Origin: Acanthaster planci
Taxonomy: Eukaryota > Echinodermata > Asteroidea > Valvatida > Acanthasteridae
Length of the DNA stretch: 64,000 bases
Direction of reading: 5' to 3'
NCBI RefSeq assembly: GCF_001949145.1
Contig: NW_019091356.1
Coordinates: 2,882,713 to 2,946,712, forward strand
Notes under the pieces: generated by a model
What the model saw: only the letters and a program-made list of their open reading frames with translations
Told to the model about the DNA's origin: nothing
The model's database searches: none
Position numbers and translations under genes: made by a program
Part shown: positions 26,501-39,760 of the stretch, piece after piece
Position numbering within the stretch: position 1 is the first letter of the stretch
How the letters are laid out: every line of letters starts with the position of its first letter

Positions 26501-29500
26501 TGACCTTACTTGTAATTGTCTGCCCCAGAAACTCGTCCATTACATGCAGGCATGTGCAATACTATCCAGCCATGGGGCGAGCCATCAAGAACCTTTGTTA
26601 CAATAATGTCAGGATTGTAATGCTATCACGCAGTCATTAATTAATTAATCTGTAGAGTATACACCATGTTCACCTCCCTACTGCCCAGTCTGACAAAAGA
26701 AAACTAACCATCCATGCAAGTCTTATTTACGCAGATAACAAAGAGTTTCACATTCACTGTGGGTAGTGTTTACATTTTTATGAAGGTGCAGGCAATTTTG
26801 TGTGGGGCTGTACATGTAATTAAGCAGTGACTGCGAACAACCATTCAGCGAGACTACAGATGAAGTTATTTCCCTGCACATGTACAGTACGCATGTAGCT
26901 CAAATTCCACCGTGGCACGCTTATCTTTGTGCTTCAATACCATGGTTTGGGGGTGCAAATAAGGGACAAGGAGTGCCGTTCACATCACATTGGACACACC
27001 GCTCAATGCGTCAGCATGAATCAGCTGGCCCAACACTTTATACACCGACAGTAATATATGTACATGTATTTTTAATACCAGTTTATTGACCTCTTTGCTT
27101 CATACCCCGGAGGAAGGGCTTTAACATAAATGTTAATCATATGCACAGTATACGGATAGTAAAATGTGCTGGCAGCCTTCAAGTTCATCTATGGAGGAAC
27201 AGCAACATTTACGACAAAAGTTTGTTGACCTTATATTCCACAGACAGCCACACTGGTTGTGGTTGTCTAGCAAGTGTGTGCTAGCATATCAAAGGGCGCA
27301 GTCTACTAATTCAAGTGAGAATTTTGGGCCAGCTCATTAGCATTAGAAGTGCCCCCCACAGTATCTTTCGAAAAAGGAGATTGTTTGGCCCCCAAAATGG
27401 TGAGATTGTGTAAATCGTTGCCAGGATCAACTCCCTGGGTCTTTGAGCTTTCATATGAGAGCAGAATGGCTAAAAAAGATACAGTTGAAAAATGGTCCTA
27501 AGTGCTTGAGAAAGTTGAGGGTTGCCACTTGAAAAATGGCTACAATCAGACTTCACAAAAATCCTTTTTCAGGGGTGATTTGGTTTTGTGGAAATAATTT
27601 AAATGTAATTGGTTGAACAACAAAAACTTGAAAAGAAATTCAAAGATTAGTGACCAGACAAGAATTTAATTTATGTTTCATATATCTCAGGGATGTTGGC
27701 ATGCATATTACTAGGCCCTGAACAATACTGATTTTACACTGTTTTCAACGGGGCTTGAATGAGTGGACCTTACCCCTAATGCACCGACCATGCTGACCTT
27801 CAAATGTGCATCAAATGCACATTCAAATTTGAAGACAGCGTTTGCCCGCCGTGCAGCATCCACCAGCAAGTGTGACATGCTTCAAGCAGGCACCCCCCCC
27901 GGCATACGCGTGTTTAAAACATGAATTATTCAAGCCAAGTTATGACCGCCCACTCCACTGTGCTTTGGGTCTGGATTTACACAAAGGCTTTAATCAATGT
28001 GCAGATGTGCAAACCCCTTTATTGTCTTATTTAACCAATGCCAAAGTCAATATTTGGTTTCAGATGATCCTGACTACCAAGTGCTCACTGATTTTGCTTT
28101 AAATTCGTCCTTTAAACAGAATTACGAGATCACAGAGATTAATGTACATGTATGATTTTTTGGGGGGGTCATTACCATCATGCATGTGATCTCTGTCTCC
28201 TGCTCAATTAAGTGAACACCAAATGTTCTTCCCTGCTTTTTATATTCAGCTGCCAGTTCAAAATTAGACTCTAAAACCAGTTACATGGAAAATGTGCAGT
28301 TATTGGTTCCTTCCTCCCTGATGAAAACAATCTCTGACATTCCTGAGGGTAACCTGTTTTTGTCAAGTACACATTGTGACACGCATTGTATATAAGCTCA
28401 ATTATTGACTAGTAAACCGTGGCCAGCACAGGCTGGGGGTAGGGGTTGGAGGGGCAAGGCGGCATTTCCCTTCCCCTGCCTGTTGGGAAAAAAATGGAAA
28501 AATGTAAAAATAGAAAAAAATGAAAAGAAGAAGTGAGAGAAACAAACCAAAGGAGGAGAGGTGATGAGAATCACCAATTCACACAGAAATATGTCAGCAA
28601 GCCCTTCCACTTTTAATAGTTTTCAGTATGCTGCTGATGAATGTTGCCCCCCCCCGTTATCCTGACACCACCCATGCTGGCTGGAAACTGGCCTTTTAAG
28701 ACATTCTAAGTGGCTGTACATTATGCCAAAGTGTGATTTACTTGGATTGGAACATTTTAAAAACAGAGAGAAACGTAAAACAAACCTTTGAAGGCTGTGT
28801 GTGGTCTGAAGAAGATGTCTGGATAGTTGCTCAGCAAGACGTAGGCTGCGAAACTCCACGTGATGCAGTGGCACAGACAGCGCCAGGCACTCTCGGGCAA
28901 CTTGTTAATGTTGTCCTCTCGCAGCTTTCCCCAAACTGCAAGCGGCTAAAAAGGGAAAAGATCGCAGAAAGTGGGACAAGAGTGATTTTTCGATCGTCAC
29001 TTTCACTCGTTTCTCAATGCCTTGTGACCAAGGAACGTCACAGTAACAACCGTTGACAATGTTGGCGGAGAGCCCCAAAAATGCCTCACTGGGAGAAAGA
29101 ACGACCAACAGTGTCAACAGAAAACATAAGGAGGGCTTTCTTTTTCCCCTATCCCTTGGGTTAGCAGGGGCAACATGAGTGTACATCATTAAAACTTGTA
29201 ATGCCCTTCATTCAAAAATTGTTTTCAGTTTTGCAAGAGCTTTTTTTTCCCTTCTTAAATTTCACACACAGTGTCCGACTAGAGAGTGCCAACAATTAAA
29301 ACAAGTTGGTGCCTTATCAGACATACCCCTGAGCACAAAATATATCACTATCAGTACTTCATTTGCATGCAGGAAAGGAAATGAGCTACGGCCAGCGAGA
29401 CTTTAAAGTCATTAAAATTTTCACCAGTGTGGATTTGCAGGGTGGAAAATGTTGGGCGAGTGATAAGGCAGAATGACAGGAACACTGTCCTTGTGCACTT

Positions 29501-32500
29501 CCTCTTTACTCGGGCCAATGACCAATGCAATTTGAGCATACTCTTGGACAATGATGCAGCAAAGGGAAGCAAATGTGTTAAAAAAACAGGACACAATTTG
29601 GATCCTGCTATACCGTACGTACATGTAGGATTTAAATCTGAGCCCTAAACATATGTATATATTCAGTGCCCAGAAATGTGACATTTTTGTGTCTCTGCTA
29701 CACCTGACTGGTGTAATTTGACAGGGTAATAGGATTGAAACTGACATCAAACTAAACTTGCTTGGCAGGTATTTTGCATTACTTAACCACAGGGACACCA
29801 GCAAATGGAACCCAGATTTTTAAATGTATAAAACCCTAGATTTACATAAAATGACCTATTTTTGTTTTCAGGAAAAATCTTAACAGGCATATGACAAAGA
29901 AACAAAACTTTGGCTGGTGTCTGTAGAAACTGTGCTCAAACACATCCATTGCCTCAACCATTTTTTCCCTTCGAGTCCAGAACATGACCATCATGTACCT
30001 GTGCTTAGACTGTGCTCTATGTGGGCATAATGGCAGTATTTACAACTGTTCTCTATTGTGGACATCTCCATGAGGTCTCAGAACCCCCGCACAGATTCCT
30101 AATTTACCATTTTTTTGCATTTACAGTCCACACCAACTTATCAATTAACGCCCTTTGTGTGTAGGAAATCTCATGTCTGCATTGTAGGTTCAACAGAAAT
30201 CTCATCATCCCTGTGTTGCCTGTGGCCAAGTGTTTTCAGCCAACGCTGATTATTCTGTGGGTAAGGCCCTGGTCTGGAACACACATGCAACCCGCCTTGA
30301 TGTGCATTATGTAATGCGAGTGCTGTAGGCTCTCAAATCCAGAGATTGAAATCATTTGAAGCTTACTGCGTAACTCGATGCCGGGGGAAATTGAGTTTGG
30401 CCTGCATCCTGTTAAGACCAAACTGCCAATTGCAACTACCGGTAATTCTGTTCCATCAAGGGCTTCCACCTTTCAAAGTAACATCCCTTGGATGCATGGT
30501 AAAAACATACAGTTACAATGTCTGTGGTTCAAGTACAAATATCGTACATGTACAAATGTATAGATCTATTATTATTATTATCATTATTATTGGTTTATTT
30601 TAAAACACGAACATTGCAGCCAAAGGCTGAATTGCATTTCATATCCATGATCGTAAAAATATTTAAATCCACAACGTGTAGGAAAATTAAAATATATAAA
30701 TTATGTTATAATACTTTTATAAATAAAACGGACTATAACACAAATAACCCATGAAAACACAACTAGGCCAAAAAGGGCCTGAATATACTATCAAGTTAAT
30801 TCTGTAAAAAAAATGATGGTACTATGATAATCAAAAATCTGCGCAAATTCACGGGACATAGTACAAAATTTAAAGCCAGTACATTTACAAAGACAAAAGC
30901 TACACAAATTTAATTTAAAACTGAATCCGAAGAACAGGACTTAGAAGGTGAGAAAATCCCCTCCCCCCCCGAAAAAGAAACATACATTGTAATTGGTCTA
31001 ATTACTAAGAAAAATACAGAGCACTTAAGACAGAAAAAAAGGTGAGGGTACACATTTACATAATACTAGATAAATATCACAAACTTTAGGGGGGCCAAAG
31101 GGCCCTTCCGTACCCCCAACATCAGTTTGTGTACCTGGCCAAGCTACCGGTACATGTACAGTACATGTACTTGTACTTCAAACAGATCAAAGGCCAGTGA
31201 AACACATTGATGTTTGATAAATTATGCCACACAAGAGAGAGGGAACCATCCCCCCCCCGAAGCATATACCCAGCACTTAATCAAGCTAAATACAAGTGGG
31301 AATTCACATTAACTGGAAATAAGGACACATTAACTGGAAATACATTTAACTAGAAACAAGTGGAAATAAACATTATATGGATTTGTTGAGCCTGTCAACC
31401 AGGACCAGAATACAAGTACTCTTACACCGATTTGTCTAACATTTTAGAGTAATAATTTTGTTTGAATTTCGTAAGTTATTATTTAAGGTTTGAGGAAGCC
31501 AATGGCTGTACGTTTTGGACTCTAAAAGGGTTTCCAAATTTGAATAAGAGTTGCTCCAGTCTACCAGCGATAGTTGGTAGTCCGTAGTGTTGACATATTG
31601 CATCATAAGGTTTTGTTGCACTAAGATCGCCACCTAACATGATACAGAGAGCTTTCTTTTATAATCTCTCAAGAATAGCAATCTGCCACTTAGTAAGTCC
31701 AGAGTACCATACAGGGCAAGTGTATTCAATTGTGGGTCTCACGTACATGATGTACACTGTTAGAAGGTCCTTAACGGAAACATAACTTTGTTTAGGTTGT
31801 CGTAAAAAATAAAGCCTTCGGTTAAAGTTACTACACATGTTACTCATTTGGGGGTCCCACTTCAGATTACTCTGTATATAAATGCCCAATACTGGTACAT
31901 GTAATTTCGGTTTGTTGAACTTGGAGATCAGAGATGTTGAAAGGGCGTGGACTTGGTGGATTATGCTGAAAACAAATGTTCATATATACTGACATTTTGA
32001 AGGGTTTAGTTTCATTTTGTTTAAATCGGACCAGTGTTGAAGATGATGGAGCTCATTTTGCATGTTTAAGGATTAGTTGGGATCTGAGAATGTCTGACTT
32101 AATGTCAGGTCATCAATGTATTTATAGTGTTTTAAGGCCGGATGGTTGGGAACAAAATCGTTGATCATGATTAAATATGATACAGGTCTGAGTTTTGTTC
32201 CTTGTGGAACTCCAACATGCAAGGACTCCCATGTTGACAAAATACCATTATACCGAGCTGCCTGCAAACAGTCTGATAAGAAACTGCTCATCCATGGAAT
32301 TAAGGGAGCTCTCACCCCTAACTGAATGAACTTATTAATGAAAATGTTAAGATCAACTCTGTAAAAAGCCTTACTGGAATCAGTGGCAATTAACATGCTG
32401 AATTCTGTGGCTTATCAAGAACAATGTGAATCTATCAGTGTCTGTTTCTCGCACCCTTGTGGTTGCAAGACAGTAACATACCGGGAAGCCCCAAATTTCC

Positions 32501-35500
32501 TGTGCACACCAAATCACAATATGAATACATGTACTATCAAATTCTCTTTAAGCCATGTGGACTGAATCCTTTGTAAAAAAGCAGTATGGAAGCTACATGT
32601 ACCTGCAGGACCGCTTGCTCGTATTTCTCAAAATATTGGTCAAAACGGGGCCCTTTTATGATGGAGTATAGGCATTGGCCAAAATGAGCTACGGTATGTC
32701 AAACACAACAGAAGGGTGCTTTGGTTTGGAAAAACTGTTTTTGGGTTTCCTCTAAATTTACCGCTACAAGTGGCCCCCCTATTGTGTCCACCCAAGATGC
32801 TTTCAAAAAGGCCCATGGGAACGACAGTGAACAAGTACGTACTTGTAGGAAGTGACCGTGCACGGACAAAGGGAGAGGAACAAAGAGAGGGGAAGAGAGT
32901 GGGACATGCCGATAGGCATACAAAAAAGAGCAGGGGACTTCACATGTCATGCATGTAGGTCCTTGGGATACAAGGACTGTTTGGTTTGAAGCGCTCCTTG
33001 TACACAATCACAGTCAATGTCACTCGTGACGTGAAATACTACAAGTGCAGGTAACAACAGCTGATAAAGTGACTTGCATAAAAAAACATTCTTTGTTTCC
33101 TTTCCACAAGAATACACACATGTTCATAAATTTGAAAAATAAACAAAAATGAAAATCATAATTTTCAAGTACTGACTGTTTGCCAGGGTACAATAAAAGC
33201 GTTTCAATATTCACTCAATTCTTTTCTATGATGACTGCCTTGGGCTCTTCTACTTCCATTTGAAATAAACTTTCAGGTCTGGTAGAAAGGGTGGTAGCCA
33301 CTTTGAAACCTAAAGTCTCTTGTAAAGAAGCATTTCTTCTGTCTTTCTGGCAGCAGGATTTACATGTACAGTGCAATTTTGAAGTGTTCATCGGCAGTAA
33401 TAAGCCGATGTGGTAAGCTCCAACAGTAAATGCCCAAACTAAGGCACATCCGACGCTATCTGGGAACAGCAGCACGTGAACGTGATTATATGCCCTACAT
33501 GAATCGGCACAACCGTCGCCCAACTCATGTACTCACTTTGTTCCCAAAAGACCTTGCCCTTCTGATAATACCTACATGTACTGTACATACATGTACATCT
33601 GGCTCATTTGAAAAACACATCCCCCCAAAAAATGCATACTACAGGTAATTAATTAACATGGGTGTGTAAACACATGTGAACCCCACCACAATGCTTTCAA
33701 AGCTGGTGGTCGACATAAGAGTGTGTAATTTTTCACTGAAGAGGCTAGCTTTTGAGGCACATTTCTTTCAACTTGTCCATACATACATACATACATGTAC
33801 AGTACATTGTATGTATATGTATGTTTTTTAATGTGTTTTGTGTAGGCCAACTAAAGCTTAGGAAACTGGAAAGCAGTACATGGGGCTCTAATGGATTCCT
33901 GATAATTAGCCCTTACCCCCTACAGTGTACCAGTATGTAAAATCATTGGAGAATGAGGACTGCAGTTAGGGTTAACAATTAATAAGCCACTTGCGAGTTA
34001 AAGTTAAATAAATCTGGTACACTGTGTTATCTCAATGCATAGATACGTAACAAGCTGAATTCCTCAGACTAAAGACACTGTTGCTATACCTCGTGATTCG
34101 GGGCAAAGTTTTGCATAGCGACCACCATCTCTGGAATGGACTGGTTCCTTTGTGCCGTTCCTATCCACTGAGAACAGTGTATTGTTGCAAGGCGTCTCTT
34201 ATGTAACTAAGCAAAAGCTTGCCCTGAATCACGAGGTATAGCAACAGTGGTTTTAGTATGGTGAATTCAAGTTGTTATGTTCACGTGAATTTAAAGAACT
34301 CAGTGTACCAGATTTTATTCAAATTTAACTCGCAAATGGCTTATTGCAGCAAGATGATACCTGCACTGAGGTCAGCAAGCAGTAACTACAGAATGCTTAT
34401 CCATGAATTTACATACAGTACAGGTACATGTTCCACACAGTGGTCTATTTAGACAAAAAGGCCACTTCTACATGTACATGAGGAGATCGTTCCATGTCCT
34501 TTGTGCAGGAAGTGAGTAATAACCAATGTGATCCAATGTCTGCTCGTACATGTATGAATAAACCACACGTGCAGCTCTCCAAGTCTTAGAAATGATTAAC
34601 AATGGGCCTCAGGGAACAAAATCTAAAATGATGATTATGTACATGAACATGTACACTACAGTGTCTAATTTGGGGACCAAATAAACCAAAGTGTTACTTG
34701 TAAGAAAATACTGGTTTGTTTTGGCGAAAATTCCTTTGGAAAGCTGCATCAATAATTTTTGAGGTCTTCTTTTGGGGGGGGGCCTCAAAATACGGCATAC
34801 AATAAAATAAACAGTTGGGCAGGAAGGATCTTTCATGGCCGTGGCCTGAGAAAGCAGCTACATTTATGTACTGTATGTAGATTTCCAGGTTTCTCAGGAT
34901 TGTTTTTGAACACTATTCAACCAAGTCTTGATCTAAATTCGGTCCATCAAACATCCGTGGGTTCCAAGAAAGCTTTTTAAAAAATCTAGGGACAACGGTT
35001 CACCTAAAATTTGCAATGCTGCTGCGCCCAATTATATAACGTGCAATACGTGCACACCACGGCCCCATGCTGATGTCCATTATATTTGAAGCGGCATTGT
35101 GCTGGGCTTTCGTCTTATGGTACGTTCCTAGAATCCTACGTTGAAGGATCAATAGTGGTCATAAATGATATTCTATTTCCATAAAGGATGTCACAGATGT
35201 AGTGTGGAGATCAATACAGACAGAATCTCATTGTACAGTGTACAGTTTGTACATGTAGCATCAAGATACTCCATCCAAAAATACTGTGCTTCTTTCTTAT
35301 TACGGGCATTTTTCTGAAAACACCCACTGAAAACTTGTATGTTAAAAAGTAAACATGCTTGGAAGGAAAATCAGAAACTTAGGCATTCATACAGTATATT
35401 TGGTAACAAAATTGCATAAAACCTGTATTTCCTACAGTGGACATTTTTCAATGTTTCTCTGCCCAGCATAGCTACTGTATCTTTCTCCTTGTATGCATGC

Positions 35501-38140
35501 AGCTTTTAACAGGCCTATGCAAACAAGGAACCAGTTTATTTCTGCCTACCCATGCTCTGAATAAAAAAAAAAGTTACTTCATTTGAATACAGTAGAGTGC
35601 CACTCTGCATAAACACAGAGTCATAGACTTGTCTCAAATGCCTGGCCCACAGTGTGGGTCAAGTAATGATCTGTCTTCCTCCCTCAATGTCTGAAGCTAC
35701 CAGTAGGGATGTCCCTTGTGGACTTTTTTTTGGAGATATACAGGGTTCAACGTCAGAAATTTGCTATGCCAAGAAATACACGCTAAGCAGAAACAAGGTG
35801 CCATGCAAAGCATCGCTTAGGACTGGTTCCCTGCAAATGTTTGCTCAGTAACAGAACTTTACTGAGCCAAGTTAACTGTGCTTATGCAGCCCTACAATGG
35901 CTGCATGATGTGCATAACTCATGTACATGTACTGGTACATACATACAATACAGCTTTCAGAATGACAGCTGTAGGTACTTGTACTAAGCTACATGTACCG
36001 GTACATGTCATGCATGTGTGTGCAGTGAGTCCTTGCACTGAGGGTGACGTCCCAAATTTGATCAGTGACCAGAGACAAGTCTGTTTAAGGTCGTTCGCCC
36101 TGATCAGGTGGCAAACTTTTTTGGTAAACACTGATGGTTCTATTTGTTTAAGGGGAGCGCAATGCACAATGATCAACCTTCTTTTACTTTTCAGACTAAT
36201 GTACTTTTCAGACTACATGTAATGTTCACCAGGACAATGGCAAACTTTCAATCAATCTTGTCAACGTCAATCGCAGCGCCATCCTGGCGACTGTTTGGAC
36301 ATTTTACGATTGTGGATAATACTTCCCGTGAATTATGCATTCATATGGCTTTCACTACACATTAATAAAAGATTCATTTAGCACTAACCCCATGGCATAT
36401 CACTTGAGAGACAGGAGTTAGTACTACAAAATACTACCGGTATATAGTAGTCAGAGCTCGAAGGGCGTACAGTACGTGTACATGAAGTGCCACAAATGAC
36501 TACTTCCGGCTAGGGCACTTCCATTGTCATTCTTACAGAGAACAATAAAGTCACGTACAGGCATTCATGGTGCCACACCACAGTATGGTACACCATCTTA
36601 GTTAATGCATTTTACAGCTTCAGAGAACAATAAGGTATAAATTCAGTACATGTACACGTAGTCCCCTACTCATGCAAACCACAGCACAGTATGCCACATT
36701 TTACTAAGTAGTATTTTACACTGAGCCAATGTAGGCACATTCCCCCAGAGGAATTTCTGTACCAGCAAAATTTAAGTGAATGCACTTAAGACAGTAAATT
36801 TACCTAAAACATCTGCTCATTAATACTATACATGTACATTACCGTATGTACACATGTGTAGACTATAAATTCCCTAAATTTAGTTGCGCAAAAAGCTGGT
36901 TTGGGCTGTACGAAAATTATACACATCTTTAAACTGTAAATGAACCTGATGAATGGGAACATCTGCTGCCTTTTGAATGTTGGCAAATTACATTTACAAT
37001 ACGCATGTAGAACTTCCTAACTTCAAACACACCTCTCAAACTTTTTACAGATTAAATTAAGGTCTCTGCCTCTGTGTTCAGAAGCTATTAGTATTTCCTA
37101 CTAGTTTAAATAGTTGAAGGTTAAACCCTTACTCATTATGACCCTGAATACACTGCAGGGATACCTTTGGAGGAAATGGTGGCAGATTGCAGTTATTGAA
37201 GGTAACTGTCAAGGTTTCAATTGAGCAACAATGCCAAACTGCTTTTTCAACATATCCAATATCTTTATCCAAGTACTTTTGCATACGAGGTATTTCCACA
37301 TTTGTGACGCATTCTTGTGCCTTCTTCTCAACCATAAAGACAAAGGAATGTAATAATGGTACACGCATCATTCAACATTCCCCATCCCCAACAGTCCCAA
37401 ATCCTCCGATTTCAATATAATTTTACGTACACCCTAGGGGGTTAGGATTAACCCTTGGGGCGTATGTAAAATCAATCATTAATGTGACCTCATCGATTTT
37501 TTTGGGTGATCAGTGATAGAGAACAAATGCTCATTCATATACTACAAACGGCTACAATCAATTGCTCATTGTTTGGCATGCATGATAAAGGTTTATCCGC
37601 TACGAATACAGGGCGAGGGTTCCCTCGTTTTCTCCGAATGACGCAATCTACATTCAGAATTCGGATCTTGGCATGAACAGAAAAAAGCCCTTTTTAGCTT
37701 GTTACGGTTGAGCTCTGAAGACAAATGACACTGTCATGACTGTGTTTGATTTGGACGCTTCCATATTTATTTGATGATAAAAATCAGAGAAAACACATTT
37801 TCCTTACAGGGTGCTCTTTCATGAGCAGAGGTGAATACAATTTACTTTTGTGTGTGTTGGGTCTTTCTGTCGTCCCTACCTTGAAAACTTGAGTTGTCAT
37901 CAGCATCCTCAGCAGTGTCCAGACGACGGCCAGAAGGAACGGCAACTTGAGTTCTTGCCAGGAGATGGGCATGCAGTAGGTCCGCAAGTCGCCCAAAAAG
38001 CCATCGGGATGGGTTGGCTCCTCGTGGTAATAGTCCCACAAATCAGGGACAACAACGGTCACGAGTCTGTGGTATTCCGGAAACACAACGATGCTCTGAA
38101 GATCCATGTTCGCCGTCAGATTAAACATGGAAAACGGCAT
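20557..38140 (-). CDS. CERS1: Ceramide synthase 1 (6 exons, complete)
   Basis: Ceramide synthases are ER membrane enzymes that N-acylate sphinganine with fatty acyl-CoA; mammalian CERS1 prefers C18 chains. Exons on the minus strand: 37880-38140, 28786-28945, 24282-24462, 23514-23675, 22410-22563, 20557-20679, with GT-AG junctions and closed phases. This gives 346 residues against about 350 in human CERS1. The TLC/Lag1 domain is clear: the tandem histidines lie at residues 186-187 in VVMSLHHVLSLTL, followed by SYASRYHNIGILVSFFHD and acidic residues D214, D216 and D217. Later segments MRLYWYPLKVL and LALDIYWFM also match. There is no homeobox-like insert, which separates CERS1 from CERS2-6. The start is the ATG at 38140; an in-frame ATG at 38128 is possible. 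Intron 1 is about 9 kb, much longer than the others. Confidence 0.95.
22675..22863. repeat. Exact tandem duplication, 95-bp unit
   Basis: The unit starting AGTACATCGACAAATATCG at 22675 is repeated without visible change from 22770. It lies in the CERS1 intron between exons 4 and 5. Identity this high means either a very recent duplication or an assembly artefact. Confidence 0.92.
30571..32395 (-). mobile_element. 5'-truncated, decayed non-LTR retrotransposon (LINE)
   Basis: On the minus strand, fragments of a reverse transcriptase run from 32395 to about 31430. First comes ATDSSKAFYRVD (consensus-like TDFSKAFDRVD), then GVPQGTKLRPVSYLIMINDF and KYIDDLTL, the catalytic YxDD box. These are followed by LNPSKCQ in a shifted frame, then VLGIYIQSNLKWDPQMSN, RPTIEYTCPVWYSGL and a C-terminal tail. 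Several frame changes and stops show it is dead. A 3' UTR follows, with AATTCAGCCTTTGGCTGCAA, AATAAA and an (AAT)n tail at about 30571-30596. The style fits L2/CR1/jockey-type LINEs. Confidence 0.85.
33780..33830. repeat. TACATACA simple repeat
   Basis: An ATACATACATACATACATG run continues into TACAGTACATTGTATGTATATGTATG. It is a microsatellite in CERS1 intron 1. Confidence 0.85.
33981..34345. mobile_element. Foldback MITE family F, copy 1
   Basis: The left end AATAAGCCACTTGCGAGTTA pairs with the right end TAACTCGCAAATGGCTTATT. The arms run about 170 bp each and include ATCTGGTACACTG / CAGTGTACCAGAT and CACTGTTGCTATACCTCGTG / CACGAGGTATAGCAACAGTG. A second copy lies at 44336-44683. There is no ORF; the flanking target duplication is not clear. 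Confidence 0.88.
37574..37819. mobile_element. Partial relative of the 17461 foldback MITE
   Basis: It shares TTTGGCATGCA, GGTTTATCCGCTACGAA, CAGGG.GAGGGTTCCC, the CAATCTACATTCAGAATT core, CTGAAGACAAATGACACT and the right terminal arm (AATCAGAGAAAACACATTTTCCTTA..GCTCTTT) with 17461-17802. The left arm is missing or too diverged to see. Its right end lies 60 bp from the CERS1 exon 1 donor. Confidence 0.75.
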
Positions 38141-39760
38141 TCCTGTCTCCGCACACGAAAGAGTTTCGTGAATCCCCTTAGTTTCCTGTGGATTTAACTT
38201 TCAAGATTTGGGTGCTTTTTGCGGTTGTCCTCAGCTTTCGGTGCACAGTAGAAAACGACAAATGAGGCTGCCACGTGCCGATACAGCTGTACAGGCGATT
38301 ATAGGGGATGAACTGTACTTCCGCGTCAAATGTCTTCACCGTTATGTCATCCACATGTTTGTTCACTGAACAGATTTTAATTGCTTTTCAAATTGACCGT
38401 CTCGCAGGTTAGCAAGCAGTTAACATAAAACTCCACACAGACGAAATACCGGTAAAACAAACAGTAGGGCTAAGTCCACTTTGACGACCGTAACGCGATG
38501 GTGCTATGCTGTCCACGTCGGCCCTTGTGAAGTCTGCTGGCCTATCTGTCCACATGCATGCATGACATGACATGTGTGCTGCACGCTACGTACGTACGTG
38601 TTTGCATTTATTTTTAACACTGCTTATTCATTCAATGCAAATTTCCCGATGACGTACTGTGTGACCGTGGACTCGTGACCTCCAAGTCAATCATCAATCA
38701 GCTGATGCTTAAGGTGACATTTGGGTAAACTTTGCATCGCACACCATGTCAGAAATAACCGATGAAAAGCGCTTGAGAGATAAAAATCTTAATTTTTTTT
38801 TGGGGGGGGGTGTTCACCACAGTCATTTTTTTGTGGAGCCACGTTCAAACGTACGAGCATGTAGCTATAGTTCACTCGCAAATTCATTGTCGAAGTCCGA
38901 CAGACTCAAACAGCAATAAAAACCAGAGTAAATGATTTACCAAAGAGAAAAACAAAAATATGACGACGTTGTGATTAAGTAGCAAGTAACATCGCTTCAG
39001 ATGACGACATTTCGTCACAATCAAAAATTTAAAAGCCCTTTAACATAGGCTTCTTTGAAAACGGTATAGGGCCTAAATTTCAAATCAAAACACGATGTCT
39101 ACAACGGACAATTTAATATAGTTGCAGCACATAAATACTTCTTCGTTGCTGCTTTTCAAGACAACTAGCCAATGAACGTGGAGATCTTTGGTGGAGATCT
39201 TGGAGAATTCAGCCCACAGCACGCGCGTGAGGCGGCGGCGTATTGCATGCTGCGCTGCAGACAATCACGCGGGCGTGTCGCTTTTCCCGAATGACCTCGG
39301 ACACGCTTCAGTTTTGGCATCGGCTGTTGGAATTGTAATCCATGAATCCAACGTTTTAAGGCCTTCAGTCAATATCCTTATGAAGTTACTCACACGGTAG
39401 CCAAGTTTTTTTTTTAACATTTCTTCAAATATTTCGCCTCCACTTCGAGGCCTCTTCAGAATATCCTCTTGGAATATCGAACTGGCTCATAATATTTTTC
39501 ATTCAACCGATGAGGGTCTTGGTCCCTAACACCAGCGTTCATTGTTTCGCGCACGTACGCCATACGCGCACCACTGCCGAAATTGAGCGCGTGGAAATCA
39601 AGTTAAGAGTTCAAAACGTTTTATATAATAGCTCTACGGTTCGAAAACTTCCACGCGGTGTAAGTCGAAAGTAATTTTGCTTAGGCCTAGTTGATTACTG
39701 GGGGATAAATGTTAGTTCCAGTCGTTGGTTATCGGAATTAGAAAACACAAGGTTATCAAA
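38141..39760. promoter_or_regulatory. Divergent intergenic region between CERS1 and DCST2
   Basis: CERS1 starts leftward at 38140 and DCST2 starts rightward at 39761, so both promoters should lie here. No clear TATA box or known element was picked out. The stretch near 39180-39300 is notably GC-rich and CpG-rich (GCACGCGCGTGAGGCGGCGG), the best visual candidate for a promoter core. At 1.6 kb the two promoters may be independent. Confidence 0.4.

Larger units (their letters stand above)
28946..37879 (-). other. CERS1 intron 1 (about 8.9 kb)
   Basis: No coding exon was recognised inside this intron. It holds a 5'-truncated LINE (30571-32395), a TACATACA simple repeat (33780-33830), a foldback MITE (33981-34345), and part of another MITE (37574-37819). 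Between about 25 and 37 kb the sequence is unusually rich in TACATGTA/GTACATGTAC palindromes. Confidence 0.8.
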
